This document shows positions 1 through 11,335 of a stretch of DNA of 64,000 nt, in pieces (positions within the stretch are counted from its first letter, which is position 1; the number at the start of each line of letters is the position of its first letter). The stretch comes from Meconema thalassinum (taxonomy: Eukaryota > Arthropoda > Insecta > Orthoptera > Tettigoniidae), in contig OX336388.2 in NCBI GenBank assembly GCA_946902985.2, positions 375,273,387-375,337,386 of the forward strand, given 5' to 3'. A program made the translations under genes and the position numbers. The notes under the pieces are model-generated. The model did not search any database, was not told the origin of the DNA, and was given only the letters and a program-made list of their open reading frames with translations.

Positions 1-757
1 ATCCAACTGATAGTATAGAAGTTACATGTATTTAAAAATTGGTACTATCAGCAGGCTTATAATCATGTTGGTAGAACTGACGTATATAAGTTACTCCAAA
101 TTAATCTAAAATGTCAGAATATACGTGTGCATAGTTTAAAGCTGTTGGCTTGCATACTTTCTGATATATTGGTATTTGGATTTTAAAAAATAGAGAGAGA
201 GAGAGCAATTATTAACAGTTGGCAGCCCTGGTGGCTCTTAAGAATACGCTCAGTCATATCTGTTTATGTACAGATATTACATACAAAATTTGGTTGAAAT
301 CCAATTGATAGTGTAGAAGTTATATGCATTTAAACATTGGACCTATCAGAAGGCTTAAAATTAATTTGGCAACACTGTCATGGTTGGCCTCCTGGAAATT
401 AAACTGAAATAGTCTTATCTACATGTGTGCCAATTTTGGAACAGCTCCCATGCATACCTTGCAAGATATCCAACATGGAGCTCAAATTTCTGGTGCGTTC
501 TTTCAGCAGTTGGTAGCACTGACATCATTTTCAAATATGGACGTGAGATATTCCGGTGCACATCTTTACTCATACTAAATTTGGTTTTGATTGCTGAAGC
601 GGTTTAGGAGTTGATAGGGGGGGGGGGGGGGGACACACACACAGCCAGACAGACAGACAGACAGACAGAAGGACAGACAGACAGACATGTTCCCGGATCG
701 ATCTCATAAGTCTACTTTTTCCTAATTTTTGCAAAATGTGAAAAGTAGGCTAAAAAT
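1..757 (+). repeat. Family H copy A, 5' cut by window edge
   Basis: This non-coding dispersed repeat ends in a conserved 3' hairpin (arms around 707-750, AGTCTACTTTTT and AAAAGTAGGCT), preceded by a poly-G run (617-632) and a CA/CAGA microsatellite (633-690). The interior holds diverged subrepeats that each contain a GGCAGCCCTGG or GGCAACACTG motif. The same 3' ending occurs near 13685, 37550 and 56500. No coding capacity is seen; the 60-codon ORF at 425-607 has no recognisable content. The family may be Helentron-like (see findings). Confidence 0.65.
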
Positions 758-771
758 CCTAGGTAATAGAT

Positions 772-1195
772 GGGTTGATGGAGAGTGGTGAATGAGAGCA
801 AATGAGGACTTGTACAACAACATAGACCCTATCACAGCGTCAATTAAGACGGGACGGCGTAGTATTTTACGGTCACCTTTTGAGGATGACTGATGATCGA
901 TTAACCAAAATAATATGGAGTTTCATGAAGTCTAAGGCAACAAGGCCGAGATAGTTCGAGGAATGCGAAAAAGATCTCAGGCAAATTGGTATTGTAGACC
1001 GAGAAATTCGTGACAGGAACATTTAGAAGATTGGTGAACAACTACCAAGGTTTTAAAATGGCATCAACTTCCGGAAGACGGAGTGAACCTTTGTCCGAGG
1101 AACATAAACAGGCACTCGTCGCTGGGGTCAGAAGATACTGGCAGGAAGTCGAAGCCGGAACAAGAGCAAGACCTAGACACAAATGTGAAGTTGGT
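772..1195 (+). pseudogene. RTE-type LINE 3' end fragment
   Basis: Reading across frames gives the C-terminal region typical of insect RTE-like LINEs: a start like NEDLYNNIDPITASI, a segment corresponding to the FYGH motif that follows the reverse transcriptase, then SEPLSEEHKQALVAGVRRYW. An in-frame piece is open from 1010 to 1246. Frame changes and stops show that it is dead. It is 5' truncated, as most LINE copies are. It belongs with the other tails at 7535, 34637, 37640, 51110-53265 and 53640. Confidence 0.7.
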
Positions 1196-1245
1196 TGTTA
1201 CCACACAGTCCATAGAGGCTCAACTCGATGTATAAAAATAATATG

Positions 1246-1388
1246 AATAATTCATGTTTTTTTGGGCTAATGCCGTGTGAAATTAAATTAGAACCATACG
1301 TTTCGGAGAGACCTTGCCTCCTCCGAAACGTATGGTTCTAATCTAAATACACACAGCATTAGCCCAAAAAAAAAAAACATGAATTATT
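1246..1388. repeat. Long near-perfect hairpin (palindrome)
   Basis: Two arms of about 60-65 bp are inverted copies: the outer arms read AATAATTCATG and CATGAATTATT, and the inner arms read CCATACGTTTCGGA and TCCGAAACGTATGG, with a loop of roughly 10 bp near 1313-1322. One arm has 8 T where the other has 12 A. It looks like a foldback MITE or a recent inverted duplication. Confidence 0.85.
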
Positions 1389-1395
1389 TATATAG

Positions 1396-1697
1396 TAATC
1401 CAGGCTGTGAAAGCCTTAATATAAATAATAATAATAATAATAATAATGTTATTGCTTTTACATCTTGGATCTTTGTGGGATATAAGCTATTTGAACAAAT
1501 GCAGCGAAAGTGGACCAGAAAATGAGTTTATGACTTGGGCGGATGTCCATGTTTTAGAAGTCTCAATTCCCTGTATCAGTATTTACAAGATCACCACAAT
1601 CCATCGCAACTCCGTTGTAATGCTTGTTAAAAGAACAACTAAAAATGTATTTGGAACTTAAATCTTAATTCAAATTATTTGTAAGTAGGCTATGTCC
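1396..1697. other. AAT microsatellite and unassigned sequence
   Basis: An (AAT)n run lies at 1424-1446. The rest contains a 71-codon ORF (1446-1661) with no domain that I recognise. No other structure is seen. Confidence 0.4.
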
Positions 1698-2326
1698 ATT
1701 TTTAGCCTATTTTCATTTATGAAAAAATAGGCTTATGAGATCACCTTTTGTCCGTGTGTGTATGTGTGTGGGTGTGTTTCTCCCTAATAAAATCTAAACG
1801 GCTAGAGCGATTTTAATGAAACTCGGTAAGGACATACAATAGTACTATTCCGTCCGACCCCGACTGTGCCATTCAAATTTTATAATGTCTTACCAATCCA
1901 ACATGGCGGCTGTGCGAAATATTTCACCAGCATTCTATATCTCCGAAACTACCATTGATATCACCCAGAAATTTTGTACGGTGATAAATGGCACTACTAG
2001 ATGATCACCTATGTGACTACCAAACACATGTTAAGTACAAAACATACATGGCAGCCAAGCGAAGTTGAAACATTTAATTTGACTTTTCCCGCGATTTAAC
2101 CATGCAAGGGTAGTGAAACATGGTACAGCCAATTTGTATACACATTGTAAGGCACTGACATCTAATTTCGTTCAATTGTTTACACAACCTCAAAATGGCC
2201 GCTGTGCGAAATTTTAATTTTTTATTTTTATTTCTTGTGTCCTAATAATATAATCGAAGTCAACGTTTGAATAATGAACCTACGCAATAAATGTCATCTA
2301 ATAATACATAACTCTATGGCCTATAT
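1698..2326 (-). repeat. Family H copy B, 5' truncated
   Basis: This is a minus-strand copy. The 3' hairpin lies at 1702-1734 (AGCCTATTTTCAT and AAAAAATAGGCT arms), followed by the GAGATCACCTTTTGTCC block, a GT-rich microsatellite, and reverse-complemented modules holding CATGGCGGC and AATGGCCGC. It stops near 2326, where family X begins. Confidence 0.7.
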
Positions 2327-2329
2327 ATA

Positions 2330-2710
2330 TACTAGCAGAAGTACCCGCTCTTCGAACGGTCTTCGGTATTAATAACCAGACGTTATCAATTGAGATACTG
2401 TTCCAATGGTTAGGGGCTTGTCATTCCTTCATAAGTTTATCAGAACGAAGTTAGTTTTCTGGGTATATCGCAGACATTGTTAATTTAAGGGCCGTAAAAT
2501 GTGGTTTTCGGAGACCCTTTATAGACTCCCTAGTTTTGTGTCACACTTTGAGAAGCGCAACATACGCTTTGGTCGTCCTTCTAGGAGAATTTTTATTTTT
2601 CACCTATTTTAGCATGTATTTTGAAAAGTTGTTCCTTTAACCCACCCTTCCATGAGAAGTACGTTGAAGAGTTTTCTAAATGATTGGTGTATTGACTCGT
2701 GGTTACAATA
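2330..2710 (+). repeat. Dispersed repeat family X, copy 1
   Basis: It starts ACTAGCAGAAGTACCCG and shares blocks with 8630-8900, including TTTTCTGGGTATATC and AAAATGTGGTTTTCGG. This resembles the widespread non-coding arthropod repeats that start ACTAGC and carry a CCCG box. I could not assign a class. The copy is truncated near 2710. Confidence 0.55.
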
Positions 2711-3053
2711 CCTAATTTTAAGATGGTTCAAGCACCCGAACATGAATTATAGGCGTACATAAACATAAAGATATATCAACCACACAGTATGAACAAAATC
2801 ATCTTTACGATTAACCCATTTGTCGACTAAAATGTGATTACTTAAAATATGCTCTCAAACTAAATTCACCTAACGTGTACTTCCTGACGTGAAAATAATA
2901 TTGATAACCTAGTATACGAAACGCAATATATGTCAAATTAAAACTGACCCTCACCGTTGTGGAAAGTCCCCATCCCCAGGAAGACCCCTTTAATAAATTA
3001 TAAAGGCTCGTGGTGCATGAAAATTCTGGAGTTTTAGCCTCCAATGGCCCAAA
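2711..3053. other. Unassigned intergenic sequence
   Basis: AT-rich sequence. The minus-strand 81-codon ORF here (2838-3083) is not recognised. No repeat structure or RNA gene is seen. Confidence 0.4.
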
Positions 3054-3452
3054 TTGCCAAAAGCTGCAAAAAACACTATTCAAATTCAGGAATTTTTAGA
3101 AAATAATGTTGCTGTTTGGAGATATAATAGACCTTCTGTACAACATATCGCATATCGCACGTGTAAGTCACGTATACAAATTCTATGGTACTGTACCGAT
3201 AATCCGGAAAGGATCCTGTTGGAATATCCATTGCCCCAGCTGGATTGCCTATTTCTAACAGCACCGGGAAATACTACATTAGAAATCGCTTCCAACATGG
3301 CCTTTAGGAATTTACATACAGCAGTTACAAGAATATTGTGGATCAACAATCAACTACACGGGGCACTTACCTTTACTTACCTCCTCGGGAACTGGGAATT
3401 CAGCTTCGCCTACAATACATCCACAATACTCTTCTCCTTATATTTAAAATGA
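3054..3452 (+). CDS. Unrecognised 132-codon ORF, doubtful gene
   Basis: The ORF starts MPKAAKNTIQIQEFLENN and ends FSLYLK. I recognise no domain, signal peptide or membrane segment. The opposite strand is open in parts (3076-3264 and 3086-3349), and on the minus strand near 3380-3440 a short reading frame ends at a GAGGAG|GTAAGT splice-donor-like sequence, so the coding strand, if any, is uncertain. No Kozak, promoter or poly-A evidence helps. It may be chance or a decayed transposon ORF. Confidence 0.15.
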   Translation: MPKAAKNTIQIQEFLENNVAVWRYNRPSVQHIAYRTCKSRIQILWYCTDNPERILLEYPLPQLDCLFLTAPGNTTLEIASNMAFRNLHTAVTRILWINNQLHGALTFTYLLGNWEFSFAYNTSTILFSLYLK

Positions 3453-6400
3453 ATCACACTCCAACAACAACGGATAACAAACTGAATAACATTTATTAAC
3501 AATAGTGTAAACTAATCTAGTATAAACAAAATAACAATAGACTAATTTAACAATAGATATTAAAATAAAAACACGCAATCATTCACACTTTCTTTCAACT
3601 CTACATCTAACTACAATGCTGCGTATAAAAATTATTAGCATAAAATCTTGGCTTGTTTTAGGCCTACACAGCGTAAAAATAAAACCGTTTAATGAATGTT
3701 CTTACATTCGTGGCATTCCAGACACCTGATTTCATTCACTAGCTTGCGTTTGTAGAACGCACGTGCAGTGGCCTTGTTTCATCAATGAAAAACTAACACC
3801 ACGCTGCACTCGGAACTGGTTTATACAATTTATATAAGGCGGTGAGTGTCCACCTGCTAATGTTATGTCACCGTTCTCCAACCCTAACGGTGAATCATTC
3901 TAGCTAGCCCACATAGAGACTGCTTTTGTGTGTGCGTTTATAATAACACGTAAAATTAACATTTAGATCTTACAAAAGTTCACATAACTACTCTGTTTCT
4001 TAAACAATCATCCTGAATTTTTTTATATACTCTTTCATTCGCACCCCGCAATTGTTCATGACCAATCCGGTTCCACATTTACTCTTAACATTGAACAATC
4101 ATTCAAACCAAAAAAATCCGCTCATAAAACACACGCTATTTCAAAACAATTGATTAATAAATCCTACTAAATTATTTAACTAATTAAATCATTTTCAAAG
4201 AATTATTTACATGTAATATGTTCATAATAATATACATTATTTAGTGTTGCTAACACGATACTTTCGAGATTCTGGCTTCTCGGTTACAATACAATTCTCA
4301 ACTAACTATATACACTGGTTTTTCACATAACCCTTCTCTAACGATCCGTAGTTTTGATATACTGCTTACACATCGTCTTATATAGGTTTCATTACATTGT
4401 TGGTATAATACAGTCGACTAATTAAAGTTAACTGTACGTAGTTACATAACTTCGGATTTAATAAAAATATAATAATAGTATTATAGACATGAGTAGACAA
4501 TCGTTCTCAAGTTGCATTTCCGCAAGAACCCTCCTGTTAACACAGCTAAATCGTTACTTCACAAGAACTGGACTACTTGTATACAACGGCTCTTATCATG
4601 ATCCATGCCTTCTTATCAAAGAACAACAATACTTTGACTTCCCTTAAAATGCGGAACTTCCATCGCACGAGCACTCTTCATAGCTCTACAAATCCTCATA
4701 TAACAGTATATATGGCATAAACAATTATCATCCACTATGTTAAACAATAACCAAAAAGGATTAATTGTCATTAACATATCTTCTGTAGGCACTTCTCTCA
4801 AATAATGGCATGACCCTCAGTATCATTCCACATGACTACTGGACTACAATTATACATGCTTAAGTTCTTCAAACGAAACTTCCAATCGTAATGAACGATA
4901 TTAGACAGTCGTGATTAACCTCCTAAAGGTTACTCCACAACAAGATAATTAACTGTTAACTCGTCTGTCGCAAATACATGTAATAAAAATACTACTCCTG
5001 TCTCACCTCACTTGTCAAGCTTTAAATTGTTTATCGTTGTAATATCATGTCCACAAAATGACGTGATGTTACACAAATAGAATAAAATAACACACATGTT
5101 ATTAATAGTGTCAGATAGAATTCAATCTTGACCGGGATAAACTAGCTTTGAATTCCTAGCCAAAGATTTGAATAATCTTCTATCAAAAGGTATTTCCTCT
5201 AACATATTAAATGAACAAAGCTCTTAGCTTTCCAAATAATAAAAAGGTTTGTCAATGTCGTAATGTTTTTCCACTCTACACAAAGAATGTTCATAGGGAT
5301 TAAGACTTCGGTCTTATCAAACGACTAGTATTTCTTAGATCGTCGATAGTTTATGTACAATAATGATATAACAATATCATTCGATGTTTCTTCTGTTCTT
5401 GAATTTATATGTTGTTACATTAAAGTGCTCAAATTAAATTTAATAAGAATTTAATTTGAAGCTATGACACAATGTCAGAATACTTGGTAAAATAAAATTA
5501 TTAAAATTCGAGAGTCGAAACGACTCGTCTTCTATGAGGCAATATGATTCCACAAACAAAATTTTTAATGTCAGTTCCACAACTGATCCGTAGAATAAAA
5601 TTGAAAAACAGATGAAAGGCAATCATCTCCTAAATAATCTTGAAGCATAAAAATCTCAACACACATCTCAAGTGTAAAATACATGAAAACACTGAAATAC
5701 ATGAAATGTGAAAATATGGAAATATGGAATATGGAAACATGAAAATATGGAGTAAGATCGCTGGCTCAGGATGTCACTAATTAAGCTCTATACTACAAAT
5801 GTGATACACTGCTACCTTATTTGGACGAAAACTTGAAGATCTATGTAAGTATTCCCACAATACTTGAGATGTTTCCTCAGTACAAGACACTGAGATGGAT
5901 CTGCATTCGAACCTAGGATCTGCGACCTCAGAGATAGGAAACGTCCCTCTCTGGAATTCACCAACATTCGCCTGGGCTCGAACGACATCCTTCTGGCAAA
6001 TTCTTCTGTGTTGCTGGGCTACCCCCTAGCATCTTGACAAATCTCTTCTGTAGAATCTTCATTCTCCGTCGTAAATATGTATCAGCCTCATCATTGAATA
6101 ATTTATAGAAATATTCATATAAATGGTGAATGAAATATTTCCATTGCTAATTGATGTTATATTAGTGTTCGTAGACTGACGAAAATGTACAAGATGGACC
6201 ATACACTACGTCTGTATTCAAGAATACGTTGTCTAACGAAGCTCCATCGTTGTATCTTAACTCCTGCTATCGAATATGTCTCTGGCGCATGACTATTTAG
6301 TTCATCATATCAACAATGTTACTTATGTTGAATGAAAACACTTGGAAGAATAATAATAGTCATTCTGTTAATGTTTATGTGTTGCGCCAATATTAAAACT

Positions 6401-7317
6401 CCTCCCCTACTGTTCACTTGAACTGCGTTCGCCAACTTCACGTTGCAATTTAAAATGATATTCAGCTTTATTTCCAACACATTTGAAAATCTGACTTAAC
6501 AGGCTTATATTGTCGAAACGGTAAGTTTTAAAACGCTCGACTTTTCGCAGAATGTAGTATGCGACCTGTTCTTTATATATATATGCGCTTATTTAAATTC
6601 GGATCTCAATTAGATAAGAGATATAATCAATTCACTGTTCCTCACAACTTCACATAGAATGGAAGCGCGGTGATCTCCTACGTTCCACCTAGCTATCCTC
6701 GCGTCTCCACAAGTCGACAGTCGTCGCACTCGGACTAAGCCTTGGGATCTCCGTTAACCCAGTAAAAACACTTCCTCACTCTTCAAAGACTGCTGGAATA
6801 AGAACCTCGATCCTTGGATCTTCCCCTCCAAGTCGAAATTTTGGCGGCCATATCAAACTCCCACCATAATTTTAGCGCGTAGATTACTAATGCTTATTAC
6901 TGCGTAGATTAACCGATCTGCAGTTTTTAAAGTATCAGACATAATGTCTTTTAATATTCTCTTCATTACCAAATAAGAAAATCTTCTTCTAAGGGCCTGA
7001 ATGCATAATCTCATCATATTATGTAATTGAAGTTGATCCCGTCTTCAATAAGGCCTCTTTTCATTGGCTCTAGGCTGGGATCCAATAGCTTAATTTATAA
7101 CAATATTTATAATATTCATTTCCAAACTCGCTGTTGCTATGCCAATTATAGCCTTCTAGAAGCGTCCATTGTGCAATATCTCACGTAATCGGGCTCTCCC
7201 ACAGCCTCGAGCTTGTAACACTACACTCCTGTGTCACACTTCCAGAAATTATATTTGCTGGTTAAATTTTATCATGGGGACGGAAAATACTCTCATTTTG
7301 TCCCAAAATAATTCAAT
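3453..7317. other. 3.9 kb without recognised gene
   Basis: AT-rich sequence with only short ORFs of 60-62 codons and no motif that I recognise. A purine-rich minisatellite-like stretch built on GAAATATGGAAT lies at 5668-5755. A weak tRNA-B-box-like element on the minus strand (GGTTCGAAT near 5910) may be an old SINE remnant. I looked for long terminal repeats and saw none. It could be an insertion within family X, which flanks it on both sides. Confidence 0.4.
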
Positions 7318-7534
7318 TTACAGGGACAGTACCACATGACCCCCTTAATCGCATTGTTGAATTTTACAGTCTATGTTTGATTCCACGATAACCTTATAGC
7401 CATTTGCAAACTTAAACAGAAATTCAATAAATTGAGTGGCATTGCTTCTTACAGAAATAAATGGAAAGTTGGATGTCACCTCTTGTTACACTGTTGTCAT
7501 GGTTACGGCCTTGCATTATTTCATTCGTTTCTTC
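7318..7534 (+). repeat. Dispersed repeat family X, copy 2 (left part)
   Basis: It parallels 8490-8680: shared blocks include GACCCCCTTAA, GATAACCTTATAGCC and GTCATGGTTAC. It is interrupted at about 7535 by a LINE tail and resumes near 8300. Confidence 0.55.
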
Positions 7535-7975
7535 TTGTTCTTCTTCTTCTTTCGGATGGGCCAGCTAAGGACCACGACGTTCAACTTTTCAGTTTGGCGA
7601 GGGACTTGATGTTTGCCCAATATTCGCGCATTCTCTGGCTATGTTTCTCCTTCCTCTCCTTTGTCCAGATGATGCCAGTTTTCTTACAGGGTGGTCTGTC
7701 CTGAAAACTCTTCTGTTTAAGTACCTTTCTGAGATGTGATCGGCTTCTAATATCACTTTTCATTATCTTCTGTTCTTGGATATCCTTGTTAACTACTGTT
7801 GGCGACGGTGTCACGATCTTTCTCTTCCCCCAGTAGTTGAGAAGCCGGTTTGTTAGTCTTGTTGGGTTCATCCATGAGACATGTCCATAGAAAGCCAGAC
7901 GTCTCTTCCTGGCCACATCTGATATTTTCTCAGTATATCTATATAGCTCCTGATGTGGTTTTCTTCTGTACTCGT
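7535..7975 (-). pseudogene. RTE-type LINE 3' end fragment
   Basis: The minus-strand frame 7916-7581 encodes the post-RT region: RKRRLAFYGHVSWMNPTRL, then WTKERKEKHSQRMREYW. This is the standard C-terminus of RTE-like LINEs. The 3' untranslated part just downstream (near 7560-7580) reads CGTGGTCCTTAGCTGG followed by a GAAGAA-rich tail, matching 38279 and 34865. The copy is 5' truncated and lies inside family X. Confidence 0.8.
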
Positions 7976-7999
7976 CATCTATTTATTAGTTTATAAAAT

Positions 8000-8298
8000 A
8001 AAAGAGTGCCATATCCCCTCAAGGGACGTAGGCGACCTGGATAAGAGCCCTTGACTAAGTCAAGGGACCACTATAAACAGGCATCCCGAGCCGGAGTTTG
8101 CGTGTGGTAGGGTGGCCAGTTCCTTTCCACTCCACCTGCTACCATAGCATCCGGCAGGTTCCCATTTTGCATCACGAGGCTGGGAGACCCCGTACCAGAC
8201 CATACCAAGACTTTTAAATTCTTGGCAGAGCCGGGGATCGAACCCGGTACCTCGTGGTTGACAGCCAACAATCCTAGCCACTGCGCCACGAGGTGGTC
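8000..8298 (-). mobile_element. tRNA-derived SINE with target duplication
   Basis: Read on the minus strand, it starts with a tRNA-like head: box A TGGCGCAGTGGCTAGG near 8290-8275 and box B GGGTTCGATCCCC near 8250-8230, followed by a unique body and a tail near 8005. It is flanked by matching direct repeats of about 18 bp (TTTATTAGTTTAT..AAAT, 7982-7999 and 8299-8316) that fit an L1/RTE-type integration. The minus-strand ORFs here are accidental. Confidence 0.88.
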
Positions 8299-8420
8299 TT
8301 TATTAGTTTATTAAATGAAATTATTTTCCTGGGAATATCTCAGAAACGTGGTTTTAGAGCCTTAAAACGTAGTAGCCACTGAGGGGCTGAAAATGGGTTT
8401 TGCTCGTCCTTGTACGCCAT
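8299..8420 (+). repeat. Family X copy 2 (right part)
   Basis: Continuation of the repeat begun at 7318 after the LINE and SINE insertions, with TTTTCCTGGGAATATC and GGTTTTGCTCGTCC blocks. An (AAT)n run follows at 8421-8450. Confidence 0.5.
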
Positions 8421-8457
8421 AATATAATAATAATCATAATAATAATTTAATAATATA

Positions 8458-9040
8458 GGGATAGGGATATAATAGACCTTTAGTACCCCTTGACCCCCTT
8501 AAGTGCATTATATACGTATTGATGAATTTTACAGCTTAAGTTGGACCGTGATAACCTTATAGCCGTTTGCGAACGTTCACAGTAATGTAATAAATGGAAT
8601 GGCATTGCGTCTTACAGAAATAGAAATGGACTTCTGAGATCATGTTGCCATGGTTACCGGCTTACATTCTTTCAATAGCTTAATAAATGAAATTAGTTTC
8701 TGGGTTATATCTCAAAAACTCTTGGTTTTAGGACCTTAAAATGTGGTTTTCGGGGCCCGTAGGGCTCCCGAGTTTTGTTTCTCGCATTTAGACGCTGAAA
8801 ATGAGCTTTGTCTCGTTTTCCTACGCCCATTTCAACATGCATTTTAAGGGTGTAGGCCCTCTTTTATGAGAGGTATGGAGATGAGTTACATCAATGATTA
8901 CTTTCGTGCCTCTGATGGACTTCTAAACCAAATTTTACGTTGATCCACTCAGCCGTTCTCGAGTGATGCGCGTGCAAAGTTGTACACAGACAAACAGACA
9001 GACATACAAAAATTTTGTTTTTGCGCGCAACCGCCTTATC
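8458..9040 (+). repeat. Family X copy 3
   Basis: This is the longest copy here. It contains ACCCCCTTAAGTGC, GATAACCTTATAGCC, TTTCTGGGTTATATC and an end with GCCGTTCTCGAGTGATG and ACAGACAGACATACA. The end block is characteristic of ubiquitous arthropod dispersed repeats. No coding capacity is seen. Confidence 0.6.
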
Positions 9041-9104
9041 CAGTCCGAAATGCGTTAATAACTCAAACTTCCGTGGAAATTCAGAAAAAACAGTAAACTT
9101 TCAT

Positions 9105-9265
9105 ATATATATAAATCCAACATGGCGACCATCCGAAATATTTAGACGTTTTTCAATATCGACTAATCTATGACAGCAATCAAACTGAAATTCTGCATGC
9201 TGATAGAGGCATTTAACATAAAACATATGAAAATAAGCTGTTTAGTTCTTCACGGAACTACTTGT
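9105..9265 (-). repeat. Family H copy C, 5' end only
   Basis: This minus-strand fragment carries the diagnostic 5' end: reading from 9265 leftward gives ACAAGTAGTTCCGTGAAGAA, then a diverged AGCTTATTTTCAT subterminal motif. It is truncated near 9105. Confidence 0.7.
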
Positions 9266-9417
9266 TATTTTATTAATGCTAAACACTATTTTGAAAGCTG
9301 AAGAAGATATTGAATATGGAAACATGGTCGTTTAAATACTAATAAACTACATATTTTAGTATTGACGAGGAGGATTATAAAACATAAATACTTACTGTAT
9401 TCATCAATTCAAAGACA

Positions 9418-9622
9418 TCTACAATCCTAGGAACATTCCCCGGGAATGGCTTAAATCCGAATTTATCACACTGCCTAAAAAAGAAAAAAAGGAGCTACTG
9501 TAAGTTATGTGGTAAGTACCGAACAATGAGTCTCATGAATCATTATATTGAAGGTATTTCTGAAAATCATTCACCGTAGAATATACAGTGCTTGCATAGA
9601 GTTTATGGTGAGGTCTAAATTT
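9418..9622 (+). pseudogene. LINE reverse transcriptase fragment (RT block 1)
   Basis: Translation with frame slips gives PREWLKSEFITLPKK, then a KYRTMSLMNH segment and a RRIYSACIE-like stretch. These are the N-terminal palm motifs of LINE reverse transcriptases. The next part of the same domain starts at 13891, so the two pieces probably come from one LINE split by the 9623-13890 block. The join is not exact, so this is an inference. Confidence 0.6.
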
Positions 9623-9873
9623 CATTTGTCCATAAGTAACAGCATTTCAGGCATTGTTTTACATGACGATATTCGACATCTATATGAGGAGTTTTCATTT
9701 AAAATTTCGCTGCTCTAGCTCTAATACTTTAGGAGATGGAATGTTTTACCTTTTTAAGCAGGGCTAAAAAAAAGTTTTTCCTACTAATATGTTTCTTTCT
9801 CAAAAACTGCTAGTCCTACAGCTATGAAATTCTAACTGCAGTTTTACTACAACATATAAATCATGAAAATAAA

Positions 9874-11252
9874 ACAAGTAGTTCCGTGAAGAACTATACA
9901 GCATATTTTCATATATCCTACTCATGTTAATTGCCTCTATCTACATACAAAATTTCAGTTTGAAGGGTGTGATAGATTCGTAGATATTGAGAACCGTCTA
10001 AATATTTCAGATGGTCGCCAGGTCCGATTTTGATTTATGTACTATTACATGAAGATTATTGTGTACGTGTGGTTTTCAAAATTCAATCGCATGATTAGAA
10101 CACAAGAAGTAAAAACGAGATTTTTAAATTTCGCAAAGCTGCCATCTTGTGGTTATGAAAACAATTGAAACAAATTAAATGTCAGTGGATTAACATTTGT
10201 ATAAGCATTTAACGTGCAAAGTTTCACTGCACTCGAATGGTTAAATCGTGAGAAACGTCTATTTAAATATTTATAATTCGCGTCGCCGCCATGTTGGATT
10301 TGTGATCACCAGATTACTGAAAGTCCTATAGGGGAACTTATGTTCATAGCTTCTATGATCATAAAATAGTCAGTTCAATTGCTGTAGAAAATTCGTAGAT
10401 ATTGAGAACTGTCTAAATATTTCGGATGCTCGCCATTTTGGATTGATATATGTATCATTAAAGGAAAATTATTGCGGAGCTTCATTATTCAAACTTTTAC
10501 TTCGATCGCGTGATTACGACACAACTTAATTTTAAAACTTCGCACAGCCGCCATCTTGAGATTATGTAAACAACTGAACTAAATTAGATGCCAGCGCGAT
10601 ACAATATGTATAATCATTTACTGTACCACATTTCACTGCGCTCATAGAGTTAAATCTCGATATAAGTCTATTAAAATCTTTCGACTTCGCTTGGCCGCCA
10701 TGTTCGTTTTGTACTTTACAGGTTTATGAAAGTTACATAGATTAACTTGTACCACTGCCCTTTATCAGCGTACAAAATTTCAGGGTGATATCTGTAAAAG
10801 TTTCGGAGATATAGAATGCCAGCGAAATATTTCGCACAGCCGCCATTTTGAGGTTATGTAAACAATTGAACTAACTTAGACGCCAGTGCATTACAATGTG
10901 TATAAACATTTGCTGTAATTTCATTACGTTTGGATGGTTAAATCGCGAGAAAAGTCTACTTAAAAGTCTCAAATTCGCTTGACCGCCATGTTGGTTTTGT
11001 AGTTACCAGGTTTTTGAAAGTCTCATAGGTGAACTTCTAGTAAAGTCCTTTAAAACCCTACACAATTTCAGGGTGATATCGGTAATAGTTTCGAAGATAC
11101 TGAATGCTGGTGAATTAGTTTGCACAGCCGCCATGTGGGATTGGTGAGAGACGATAAAATTTGAAGGGCACGGTCGGGGTCGGCCAGAATGGTGCTATGA
11201 TCTTACTGAGTTTCATTGAAATCGCTCCAGCCGTTTAGAAGTTATTACGGGA

Positions 11253-11283
<31 letters not shown>

Positions 11284-11335
11284 GCACACGCACACACAGA
11301 CACACGGACAAAAGGTGATCTCATAAGCCTATTAG
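9874..11335 (+). repeat. Family H copy D, nearly full length
   Basis: It begins ACAAGTAGTTCCGTGAAGAA with the AGCATATTTTCAT subterminal motif and runs through repeated modules built on GCCGCCATNTTG, AACAATTGAACTAAATTAGA and TTTCAGGGTGATATC. It then has a CA/CG microsatellite (11251-11300) and GGACAAAAGGTGATCTCATA. It abuts the inverted copy E at its 3' hairpin. Confidence 0.75.

Noticed and set aside
3453..7317. LTR retrotransposon in the long unassigned stretch
   Set aside because: No pair of direct long repeats, primer-binding site, polypurine tract, or gag-pol motif could be found by eye.
8060..8289. Two overlapping minus-strand ORFs of 72-73 codons with protein-like composition
   Set aside because: They lie wholly inside a tRNA-derived SINE bounded by target duplications; the frames are accidental readings of the tRNA-like head and body.
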